Shown here one piece after another: positions 1-9,300 of a DNA stretch of 16,996 bases. Under the pieces are notes generated by a model. The model saw nothing but the letters and a program-made list of their open reading frames with translations, had not been told where the DNA came from and did not search any database. The DNA lies in contig JAZRYS010000229.1 of the NCBI GenBank assembly GCA_045600865.1, forward strand, positions 1 through 16,996, written 5' to 3'. Each line of letters starts with the position of its first letter. Within the stretch, counting starts at the first letter, position 1. The stretch comes from Aphodosoma sp045600865 (lineage in GTDB: Bacteria > Bacteroidota > Bacteroidia > Bacteroidales > Paludibacteraceae). The position numbers were made by a program, and so were the translations under genes.

Positions 1-173
1 ACGAGACCAAAAAAGCCTTGAAAGGGCGAAAGAGTATAGCGCAGGGTGTGAGCCCTGTGTAAAGATGGTCAATACGTTAATAGAGTGCCGTAGGTACGAC
101 AGAATTAAATAACACATACGGTGAAAATAAATGTGTCGTCCTTACAGGACTTAAATATTATAACAACCTCATA

Positions 174-193
174 CACAGGGCTCACGCCCTGTG
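174..193. repeat. Perfect stem-loop, inverted partner of 40-59
   Basis: Arms CACAGGG (174-180) and CCCTGTG (187-193) pair perfectly around a six-base loop. The reverse complement matches 40-59 at 18 of 20 positions, so this is one repeat unit present twice in opposite orientation. A related imperfect hairpin occurs at 3083-3101, after the second ATPase gene. Confidence 0.7.
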
Positions 194-225
194 CTGGTAT
201 GTGCCGCCCCTTCAGGGCTAATACA

Positions 226-264
226 TGCGAAACTTGAGTGAAATAATGATATTCAAGTTTCGCA
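226..264. repeat. 12-bp perfect inverted repeat carrying the TGCGAAA motif
   Basis: TGCGAAACTTGA (226-237) is the exact reverse complement of 253-264, with a 15-base spacer. The motif recurs at 294-300 (TTGCGAA) just before the first ATPase gene and at 1654-1690 just after it. No T-run follows, so it is not an obvious terminator. It could be a protein-binding site or a mobile palindromic repeat. Confidence 0.7.
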
Positions 265-316
265 AGTTACAATAAGCCCTTCAGGACTACTACTTGCGAA
301 TTTTAATCATTTGTAA

Positions 317-332
317 TTTACAAATTTGTAAA
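317..332. promoter_or_regulatory. 16-bp perfect palindrome abutting the ATG of the first ATPase gene
   Basis: TTTACAAATTTGTAAA is a perfect 16-bp palindrome ending one base before the start codon at 334. A second overlapping inverted repeat (309-315 with 319-325) shares part of it. The position over the translation initiation region makes an operator or RNA-level control plausible, but that is inference. I found no TTTG/TAnnTTTG promoter upstream of this gene. Confidence 0.5.
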
Positions 333-333
333 A

Positions 334-1644
334 ATGAAATTTTACGACAGGGAAAACGAGATATCGGTTCTTAGAACGTTGGACGACAAGTCTTTCGATG
401 TTGCGCAGTTTACTGTGATTGTCGGTCGGAGACGTACGGGAAAGACCACTTTGGTGCAGCACGCATTGGGAGAAAGGGGGATGATTTACCTCTTCGTCGG
501 CAAGAAATCGGAACAGTTCCAGTGCATTCAGTTCCAAAAGGAGGTCGAGTCGGTTTTGGGAATTCATATCCATGGGCAGATAACGCGTTTTTCTGATTTG
601 CTCAAGGAAATAATGATTTACAGCCGGCACACAAAAGTGACGGTTATGGTTGACGAGTTTCAGCGTCTTGCCGAGTTGGATTCAGGAATTATCAGTGAGA
701 TTCAGGATGTATGGGATACATATCATGCTGAGTCTCATATACATCTGATTGCTTGTGGCAGTATCTACAGCATGATGCACCGTATTTTTGAGGATAGCCA
801 TGAACCTCTTTTTGGGCGTAAGACAGCAAAAATGGAAATAAAGCCTTTCAGCATCTCTGTGCTAAAGGAAATTCTGAGTGATCACAATCCTGCATACACT
901 GCCGAGGACCTGTTGATGCTTTATTCAATAACAGGAGGTGTGGCAAAGTATGTCGCTCAGCTGATGGATGATGGTTGCCGGAACAGCGAGGATATGCTGA
1001 ATGCGGTTTGCAAAGGGACAAGCATTTTCCTTGAGGAAGGTTCCGAACTGCTTGTCGGTGAATTTGGCAGACAATACCAAATCTATTACAGCATACTGCA
1101 ATTGATAGCATCTGGGGCGACATCGCAATCTCAGATAGACAGCATAATAGGCAAAAACACAGGGCGATATCTCGACACGTTGGAGAATGAGTATTCGCTA
1201 ATCCGCAAACAGAGGCCAATGTGGGCTAAGCCTGCCAGCAAAGGCGTGAAATACCATATAAACGATTGCTTCCTGATGTTTTGGTTCCGTTTTGTCGAGG
1301 GCAACAGGCCAATGGTAGAATTGGGCAAATACAATCTGCTCATTGAGGCGATAAAACGTGACTACAGCCTGTTCAGCGGAATCATGCTGGAAAAGTATTT
1401 CAGGCAGAAATATGCCGAAATGGATCGTGTCACCGAAGTATCCAACTGGTGGGACAGCAATTCCGAGAACGAGATAGACCTTATAGCCATCGAGAAACTC
1501 AATCGCAAGGCGACTGTTGCCGAGATAAAGCGAAATGCAAAGAAATACAACCCAGAGCTGCTGAAACGTAAATATGAGTTCATAAAGAAAAACCTCAGTG
1601 GTTATGATGTGACTCTTTCAGGTCTCTCTATGGATGACATGTAA
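334..1644 (+). CDS. ATPase_2/DUF234-type ATP-binding protein with C-terminal PD-(D/E)XK-like domain (first of tandem pair)
   Basis: This is a 436-residue cytoplasmic-type protein with no signal peptide or membrane segment. The N-terminal P-loop ATPase has a Walker A GRRRTGKT at 31-38 and a Walker B VMVDEF with D107/E108. The motif NDCFLMFWFRFV at 310-321 matches the signature that opens the DUF234 part in this family. The C-terminal region has ENEID at 378-382 followed by EIK at 397-399, which fits the D/E...ExK core of a PD-(D/E)XK nuclease fold. The start at 334 gives MKFYDRENEI, the usual opening of the family. It is followed after 86 bp by a collinear paralogue. The family is multicopy in Bacteroidetes and has no settled role; DNA or RNA processing, defence and mobile-element functions are all possible. 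Confidence 0.88.
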   Translation: MKFYDRENEISVLRTLDDKSFDVAQFTVIVGRRRTGKTTLVQHALGERGMIYLFVGKKSEQFQCIQFQKEVESVLGIHIHGQITRFSDLLKEIMIYSRHTKVTVMVDEFQRLAELDSGIISEIQDVWDTYHAESHIHLIACGSIYSMMHRIFEDSHEPLFGRKTAKMEIKPFSISVLKEILSDHNPAYTAEDLLMLYSITGGVAKYVAQLMDDGCRNSEDMLNAVCKGTSIFLEEGSELLVGEFGRQYQIYYSILQLIASGATSQSQIDSIIGKNTGRYLDTLENEYSLIRKQRPMWAKPASKGVKYHINDCFLMFWFRFVEGNRPMVELGKYNLLIEAIKRDYSLFSGIMLEKYFRQKYAEMDRVTEVSNWWDSNSENEIDLIAIEKLNRKATVAEIKRNAKKYNPELLKRKYEFIKKNLSGYDVTLSGLSMDDM

Positions 1645-1653
1645 AGCCATGAC

Positions 1654-1690
1654 TTGCGAAATGGCGGTTTCCGAAATGGCGGTTTCGCAA
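1654..1690. repeat. TTGCGAAA inverted repeat enclosing a 15-bp tandem duplication
   Basis: TTGCGAAA (1654-1661) and TTTCGCAA (1683-1690) form an inverted repeat. Nearly all of it is made of two perfect, directly adjacent 15-bp copies (1657-1671 and 1672-1686, CGAAATGGCGGTTTC). It lies in the 86-bp gap between the two ATPase genes and repeats the motif found before the first one. There is no T-run, so it is not a typical terminator. Confidence 0.7.
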
Positions 1691-1730
1691 CTGATGATAT
1701 GTTACCAAAGCACTTTAGAATTACAAGTTT

Positions 1731-3053
1731 ATGAGATTTTTTGATAGGAAATACGAGATTGAAAAACTCCGTAAGATAGAGGAATTGTCGCATAAGGTGG
1801 CGCAATTTACGGTGATTTCGGGCAGGAGACGTGTCGGGAAGACGACGCTTGTTCAGCAGGCATACGCCGGCAAGCCGTTGATTTACCTGTTCGTGGCTCG
1901 GAAATCGGAGAGCGAATTGTGTGATATGCTTGTCGAAAGCATCCGCGAGGTGGTAGATATTCCTATGCTTGGCAATGCGAGACGCTTCTCTGACTTGTTT
2001 GTTTTCTTGATGGAACTGGCTGAGAAACAGCACTTGACTGTGATGATTGACGAGTTTCAGGATTTGTATCGTGTCAATCCGTCAATATTCTCCGAAATGC
2101 AAAACATCTGGGATAGGCATAAGGACAGGGCTAAAATCAACCTGATTGTATGTGGTTCAATCAACTCGCTTATAAACAAGATTTTCCGTGACCAGAAAGA
2201 ACCTCTTTACGGAAGACATACAGAGATGATGACCCTGCATCAGTTCTCGCCTGCCACATTGACTGAGATAATGCGTGAATACAATCCTTCTCATTCTGCA
2301 GACGACTTGCTGACACTCTATATGATAACGGGTGGAGTGGCAAAATATGTCGAACTGTTGGTGAATTGCGATTGCCTGACAAGGAAAGAGATATTGGACC
2401 GCTTCTTCCAGAAAGATTCATTTTTTCTGAACGAAGGCAAAGGTATGCTGATAGAGGAGTTTGGAAAGGATTACGGAACCTATTTCTCGATTCTTTCGCT
2501 TATCTCTCAAGGACATAACATGCGCAGTGACATCGAGGAGATGCTTAATGTGCAGATAGGCGGGTACATAAAAAACCTAACCGAGGATTACAGACTGATA
2601 GTCAAACGCCAGCCGTTGATGGAGAAATCGGTAAACAAAAACGTACGCTATATGTTGAATGATGAGTTTCTGCGTTTCTGGTTCCGCTATGTCTTCAGAT
2701 ACTCGTATATGATAGAGTCTGGAGCAAACCATAAATTGAGGGAACTGGTTGAACGGGATTACACCACATATAGCGGCAGGGTGTTGGAAAACTGGTTTAT
2801 GGATACTCTTGTCGAGAATGGCGAACATACCCGCTTAGGTTACTGGCACGACCGTAAAGGTGAAAACGAGATAGATATAATTGCGGCTGACGAACTGAGC
2901 GAGAAGATGACATTCTTTGAAGTCAAACGTCAGGCTGACAAGATAGACATTCCCGTATTGAGGGCAAAAGCAGAGACGTTTCTGAAGACGACACAATGTT
3001 TCGGTGAGTATGACATAGAGTATAAAGGGTTGTCGTTAGACGACATGGGTTAA
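1731..3053 (+). CDS. ATPase_2/DUF234-type ATP-binding protein with C-terminal PD-(D/E)XK-like domain (second of tandem pair)
   Basis: This 440-residue paralogue of the preceding gene is collinear with it without gaps at every landmark. Walker A GRRRVGKT is at 31-38, Walker B VMIDEF has D107/E108, LNDEFLRFWFRYV is at 309-321, ENEID at 378-382 and EVK at 397-399. About half of the first 110 residues are identical by eye, so the duplication is old. Both proteins end in a GLS-(M/L)-DDM tail. The start at 1731 gives MRFFDRKYEI, matching the paralogue. The genes are probably co-transcribed, since the 86-bp gap holds a palindrome but no recognisable promoter. The biochemical role is unknown; the preserved Walker and ExK residues suggest an active protein rather than a relic. 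Confidence 0.88.
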   Translation: MRFFDRKYEIEKLRKIEELSHKVAQFTVISGRRRVGKTTLVQQAYAGKPLIYLFVARKSESELCDMLVESIREVVDIPMLGNARRFSDLFVFLMELAEKQHLTVMIDEFQDLYRVNPSIFSEMQNIWDRHKDRAKINLIVCGSINSLINKIFRDQKEPLYGRHTEMMTLHQFSPATLTEIMREYNPSHSADDLLTLYMITGGVAKYVELLVNCDCLTRKEILDRFFQKDSFFLNEGKGMLIEEFGKDYGTYFSILSLISQGHNMRSDIEEMLNVQIGGYIKNLTEDYRLIVKRQPLMEKSVNKNVRYMLNDEFLRFWFRYVFRYSYMIESGANHKLRELVERDYTTYSGRVLENWFMDTLVENGEHTRLGYWHDRKGENEIDIIAADELSEKMTFFEVKRQADKIDIPVLRAKAETFLKTTQCFGEYDIEYKGLSLDDMG

Positions 3054-3082
3054 AGAGACGGAAGAGGGCAATCTGTACATAG

Positions 3083-3101
3083 CCCAAGGCAACGCCCTGG
3101 G
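3083..3101. repeat. Imperfect hairpin downstream of the second ATPase gene
   Basis: CCCAAGGC (3083-3090) and GCCCTGGG (3094-3101) pair with one mismatch around a three-base loop. It resembles the CAGGG/CCCTG palindromes at the left end of the window. A run of eight T follows at 3112-3119, but ten bases separate it from the stem, so a terminator for the ATPase pair is possible but not convincing. Confidence 0.45.
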
Positions 3102-3141
3102 TATCAATGGATTTTTTTTGCTGCAAAAAAGCGGAAAAAAA

Positions 3142-3173
3142 TTTGCATAAATCAAATATTTGTCGTAACTTTG
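3142..3173 (+). promoter_or_regulatory. Bacteroidetes-type promoter of the giant adhesin gene
   Basis: TTTG (3142-3145) and TAACTTTG (3166-3173) are 20 bases apart, matching the -33 TTTG and -7 TAnnTTTG consensus of the Bacteroidetes primary sigma factor. Transcription should begin a few bases after 3173, leaving a leader of roughly 105-110 bases before the ATG at 3287. This also rules out the in-frame ATG at 3107, which lies upstream of the promoter. Confidence 0.8.
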
Positions 3174-3286
3174 CAGACGATATTCCCTTGATGTCTCTTG
3201 GGACGTGGGATTTGTCGCTACACCCTATTATTGCAGGGATTGACTATTATTTATTAACAATATTACTAACTAAATTTTTTTTCATT

Positions 3287-3349
3287 ATGAAAAAGTTTTT
3301 ATTCATCATGACGCTTTTGATAGCGTTCTGCGTCCCGTGGGCGCATGGC
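3287..3349 (+). other. Signal peptide of the giant adhesin
   Basis: A KK charged start is followed by the hydrophobic core FLFIMTLLIAFCV and an A-H-G cleavage context before Q22. Q22 would be the mature N-terminus, a common situation for T9SS cargo. The cleavage position is a prediction by eye. Confidence 0.8.
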
Positions 3350-6300
3350 CAGACCCTACTCTATGAAGGGTTTGAATCTACTTCTGGTACAGCCTTGCCT
3401 AGTGGCTGGACTAACGAAGGCGACAAAACCTGGACTACTGCTCTGGGTGTGAATGGTACATATCCATCGTCAGCGTATGCTGGCTCCAGGAATGCTCAGT
3501 TGTATTCAGCTGATTATGATGTCGTTACAAAATTGATAACCCCTGTTATCGATTGTTCGAGCAAATCATCTGTCATATTGACGTTTGCATACGTCAATCA
3601 ATCTTTTACTGGCGATATTGACGAAATCAGGGTATATTATCGTATCAGCACTGCTGATTCGTGGCATCAGTTAGATAACATCACATCTGAACACTCCACT
3701 TGGACATTGTCCGAGGAATATACCATTCCAACATCCCTTTCGTCAACTCTCCAGTTGGCATTTGAATGTTATAGCCATTGGGGTCGTGGTGCCGGCATTG
3801 ACGAAGTTAAGGTTGTACCTATGCCTACATGTTTTAAGCCAACTGGCTTGAATGCTTCAAACGTGACTGCTACTTCTGCTGATATCAGCTGGACAGCAAG
3901 TGGTCATGGCGAAAGCAAGTACCAGTATGTAGTAGTTGCTTCAGGCACTACTCCTGACTGGAGCAATGCGGTTGATGTAACAAGTACTGAGTGTACTGTT
4001 ACAGGCTTGACTCCTAACACAAACTATGACGTTTATGTACGTTCGTATTGTGATGATTCAGACCAGAGCGATGGTGCTAAAGTCACTTTCCGTACTGCCT
4101 GCAGCGTCATCGCTGACGCAGACCTTCCATATTTCGAAGATTTCGACAGTTACACTTCGGGCCCAACATATTCTATAGATGCTTGTTGGAAGAAGGGTAC
4201 GAATTATTCTTATACAGCTTACCCTTATCCATACTCTTCCTGTCACTACGGCACTACTGGAAATAGTTTGTATTTCGCTGGTTCCAGCTCCAGCAATTAT
4301 TACAGCTATGCTGCATTGCCTAAGTTCGCCAGTGATATCAATAAGCTGCAGTTGAACTTCAAAATGTATGTATCCACAGCCTATTATCCTATCGAAGTGG
4401 GTGTGATGACCGACCCTACCGACTACAGCACCTTTACTCGCTTCGGCGAAGCAATTTTGGCGGGCTCTACTTCTACTTGGGTTGATAAAGAGATCTTTTT
4501 CGACAGTTACGCAGGATCTGATGGGTATATTGCTTTCCGTTGCCCTGCAACTGGTTCTTCTTATGTTTATATCGACAATGTAATGGTAAGCAAGATTCCA
4601 TCCTGCAAACCTGTGCAGTCGGTTTCTGTCAACAATATAGAACGAATCAGCTTCGACGTTACTTGGACACCCAAGGCTGGTGTGACCAACTGCGAAGGCT
4701 ATGAGGTCGTGGTCAGCGACTCTGAATTGGATGCTACCGCTTTGGAATCTGCTACCAAACACACAGTAACAGATGGTTCCAACACTTATCATGCTGCAGA
4801 TCTTGAGCGCAACACTCAGTATTACATCTACGTCCGCTCCAATTGCGGTGATGGCGATGGCTACAGCGAGTGGATTTCGACCGAGGCAAAGACTAATGAC
4901 TTGTCCGTTTGCGATAAGACTATAGGCAATGGAACTGCTGTTTTGTCTGGTATTCCTACTATTAGCAGTTATGGCAACACATATTCACAGCAAATCTTCA
5001 CAGCTGAAGAACTTGAGGCTGCGGGTATTATTCCAGGTAAAATTACTGGTATGAGTTACACATGGAATCAGGCTTCTTCTTCTATCAAGGATTTCTCAAT
5101 CTACATTGGTTCTACCACCAAAGAGGTGTTCGAGAGTTCCACTGATTGGGTAAATGCATCAGGATTCAGTTTGAATTATAATGATCCAAACATGGTTGTT
5201 ACTGGTGCAGGTACAGTGAACTATATGTTTACTACTCCTTTTGTTTGGGATGGTGAAAGTAATATAGTCATTGTTACACTTGTTAATCAGACATCACAAT
5301 CGGCAGGAAGTACGGGTTTCCAAAGTATAGGTATAAGTGGTACGACAAACCGTAGCATGTACATGCGTAAAGATAATACTCCATACAGTGTAACAGCAGG
5401 TTCAAGTACCGGTACTTTATCGACAAGCCGTTCTAATATCACATTCTGTCAACTTGTAGATGCTTGTCCTGCTGTGACAAACGTTGCAGTTTCCAATATT
5501 GCCCAGACTACAGCTAACCTTTCGTGGACGGCAAGTACCGGTGACTATGCAAACACTTACGATGTATTGGTAAGCACTACTCCTGTGGGAAGTTTCGCCC
5601 ACCTCGTTCCTACTTACGTTAATCTTGACACTTGCGGTTTGGCACTCACAGATCTCGAGCAATATACCGACTACTATGTATATGTACGCGTAAAATGCAA
5701 TGCTCGCGAACACAGCGACGGTGAAGCATGGAGCGAGGCTGTACAATTCAAGACTCTCTCGAATTGCATCGTTCCTACTGACTTTGCGGTAACTATTCTC
5801 ACCAAGACAAGTGCAAAGGCTCAGTGGACTGTTACATCTCAGGCTTCGAACTATCGCTATATCCTCAGTACAGAGGTGCTTGAGAATCCTGATACAGTTG
5901 CCTTGACTGGTCATGACATTCACTCAGACAATACTCTCCTCAACCGTCTCACTCCTGGCGAGACCTACTACCTCTATCTCTCGAATGCTTGTGGCGGTGA
6001 GGATGGCAACAGCCCTTACATCTCCACTTCGTTCACAATGCCTGAGGCATGTTTCGCTCCTACAGAGATGAACATCACTGATGTTCAGAAGTATCAGATG
6101 ACACTCAACTGGACTCCTTCGCAGTATGCCGAGGACGGTGATGCTTACGATATCTATGTAAGCAATGCTGAGGTTCTTGACTTCACTAGCGTTGAGCCAA
6201 CATACACAGGCGTCACTGGCACATCAAAGGTTATCGACCTTCTGCAGCGCAATACCACATATTATATATACATGCGTGGCAACTGCGGTGAGGGTGCTGT

Positions 6301-9300
6301 AACCGATTGGAGTGCTGCTGTAAGCGAATCGACTCTTGGCAATGCCCCTGATTGCGATAAGCTCGTTGTGGCCAATGGTACAACGACAAACACTTATGTG
6401 CCAGTATTTGGTTCGGCTGGTGGCCAGTCCGAGTTTATTTATCCTGCAAGTATGCTCACTGACATGATTGGAAAGCCAATTTCGTCGGTTAAGTTCTATG
6501 CAACTTCAGCACCTTCTTTATCTAAAAATATCACGGTTAAACTTGAAGAGGTTTCAGCAGCAACAGCGTCAAGCTCCTCATGGAGATATTCTTCTTCTGC
6601 TACTACTGTCTATACTGGTAATGTATCCCTTTCTTCAAATAAAGAAATGGAAATTGTGTTCAGTGAACCGTTTATCTACAATGGAGGAAACCTATGCTTC
6701 AATATTTGTGCACCAGGAACTTCTTCAAGCGTTACTTGGTATGGCCAGAACATGTCATCATCTATTGCAAGTGCCTATGATTTTTATATCGATCCTCCTG
6801 TACCTTCCCCTTACAGCATTGCAGACTTCCTGCCTAAGGCTTCATTTGCGTATTGTGTTACAGCACCTCTCTGCCCAGCAGTTGATGCTCCTGTAGCAAC
6901 AGATGTCACCAATAATTCTGCTACCATCTCTTGGAACGCAGGTACTGGCGATTTCGCTACTTCTTACGACCTGATAGTTTCTGATACAGTCGTAACTGAC
7001 TTCACAGGTGCAGCTCTTGCTGCTGATGACGTGACAGAGACATCATTCGATGTTACAGGCCTTGCTGCAAATACACATTATTATACATACGTGCGCGTGA
7101 ACTGCGTTAACGAGATTTATGACGATGGTTCGAGTGTATGGTCTCCTGCAGGTGAGTTCACAACCGAGCTTGCTTGTCTGAAACCAGAGAACTTCGTTGC
7201 CGGCTCACCTCTCAGCGACCGTGTAGAACTCTCTTGGATAAAGAAGGGTACTGCCGTTGACTGGAAAATAGCTGTCGATACTGTCGATCATTCAATATGG
7301 GATTTTGTTCATGCAGACACCATTGATGTGAACATTGCAGCATGTACTGTTGTTGAAGACACTGTTACATATCTACTGACAGGTCTTGAACCAAACAAAC
7401 AGTATCAGCTCCATCTCTTGGCTGACTGCGGTGAGGTTGACAGTCTCAGTAAGTTTGCAACAAACACTCCTTCGTTCACTACCTTCAGCAACAACACCGA
7501 GATTGACACAATGGTTATCTCGTCTGCCGAGGTATTCAGCACTGTAATCGACCGTGCAGCCAAGACTATCGACTTCGTTGTCCGCAAGGGTTCTGACCTT
7601 GAGGCGATGGATGGTTCTATCTCGCTTAATCACTCTGGAGCACAAGTCAGAGTCAATGGCGAGGCATTCGTCGCTCCATGGAATCTCTCTGCTCCTGTAA
7701 CTGTGACGGTCCTCGCTCAGGATACCACAATCTCTGCCGACTGGACTATCACTGTTGCCGAAGAGGCTTGCGCTACTCCATACGATGTTGCTGCAACCGA
7801 CATTGAGCGTCGTACAGCTAACCTTGTTTGGAACATAGGTGACGCTTCTACATCGTTCGATGTTATTATCAGCGAAACTGAACTCAGCAAAGCTGAACTC
7901 GCAGATACAACAGTTGAGAGTGTCACTGTTACAAACGTAGATGGCGCATGCACATACGCAATCACAGGCCTTACTCGTGAGACACATTATTATGTATATG
8001 TTCGCACTAACTGCGGCGAGACATTTGGCCAGTGGCGTGGAACAGACTTTACCACAAAAGCACTCTCATACTGCGAAAATGTGACTATATGCGATGGTAC
8101 TGCTACCAACGATGCGATTCCTTATTATGGATATGACTATGATGGCAGCTATGACAAGAGCCAGTTTATTTACCCAGACGAAATGATGGCTGCTCTCCGT
8201 GGACAGGCTATCAAAAAGATGACTTTCTTCACAAGTACCTCATCTAAAGCTCATAATGGTAAGATTGAGGTTCGTATAGGCGTAACGTCGGCAAATAACC
8301 TCAGTGAGGGTTACGAGGATGCACCTGAGCAGATTGTATATTCGGGATCTCTCACAGTATCTAATTACAAGTGGGAAATCGATTTCGGTGCCAACACTTA
8401 TCAATATCCAAGCGAAGGTGGCAACTTGCTTATACAAGTCAAGAAAACTGCCAATGGTACTTATGGTCGCGATTATTTCTATGGTACAGATGACAATGGC
8501 ATAAGCCGCATGACAAATGGCGGTAGTGATGCCACCTATACTTTCCTTCCAAAGGTGACATTCGAGGCTTGTGTTCACAATGAGGCTTGTCCAGAGGTGA
8601 CCAACGTTGCTATAGACAACATTGCTGAGACTTCTGCAACTGTTACATGGACAGAAAGTACAGGTGACTATGCCAACACTTCTGACATCTACTACAGCAC
8701 TACAGAGGTTGAGGACTTCACTGGCGTAGAACCTCAGGTAACAGGAGCAACTGGCAATTCCGCACAGATTACCGATCTTGCAAACTACACTACATACTAT
8801 GTATATGTTCGCACTCATTGCGATGGTGAAGGTCAGGATGACGGCATTTCCAACTGGGCTGGTGGCACATCGTTCCGCACACTCTCGCCTTGCCGTGTTC
8901 CTGGCACTCCAGAGGCTACCATCACTGGCAAGCACACTGCTACCGTTGCTTGGACGAACACATCTGAAGCTACTCAGGCTGACAACTTCACATACATCCT
9001 CAGTGCTACCCCTATAGCAGAGGCAGACCTTGAGACAGCCAGCGCAACAGCAAGTGCATACAACGACACTACCGTTGATTTGACTGATCTCTTAAGCGAC
9101 ACTACTTACTACTTCTATGTAAGGAACGTATGTACAGGTGACGTAAACTGCAATTCTCCTTGGGACAGCTGCCAGTTCCCAATGCCAGCGGCTTTGCCTG
9201 CTGTAATCAACCTCCAGACTTACGACATCGCTTCTAACGCATTCTCCGCTGTATGGGAGTCTGACTTGGCTAACTTTGCCGACGAGACCGCTTGGGAGGT

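Larger units (their letters stand above)
1..288. repeat. Cluster of short palindromic repeats (REP-like), non-coding
   Basis: No credible gene lies in bases 1-333. The stretch is packed with small stem-loops: 15-27 (GCC/GGC), 42-57 (CAGGG/CCCTG), 85-97 (GTGCC/GGTAC, one mismatch), 138-150 (GTCCT/AGGAC), 174-193 (CACAGGG/CCCTGTG), 206-218 (GCCC-TTCA-GGGC type), 226-264 and a decayed copy near 275-288. The 40-59 and 174-193 elements are inverted copies of one another (18 of 20 bases). The pattern resembles the degenerate palindromic intergenic repeats common in Bacteroidales. That likeness is from memory, not from a search. Confidence 0.6.

Noticed and set aside
3083..3119. Terminator for the ATPase pair
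   Set aside because: The hairpin has a mismatch and the T-run is ten bases away; kept only as a repeat.
4058..4792. Minus-strand open reading frame of 244 codons
   Set aside because: It is an antisense shadow of the adhesin gene with no recognisable protein features.
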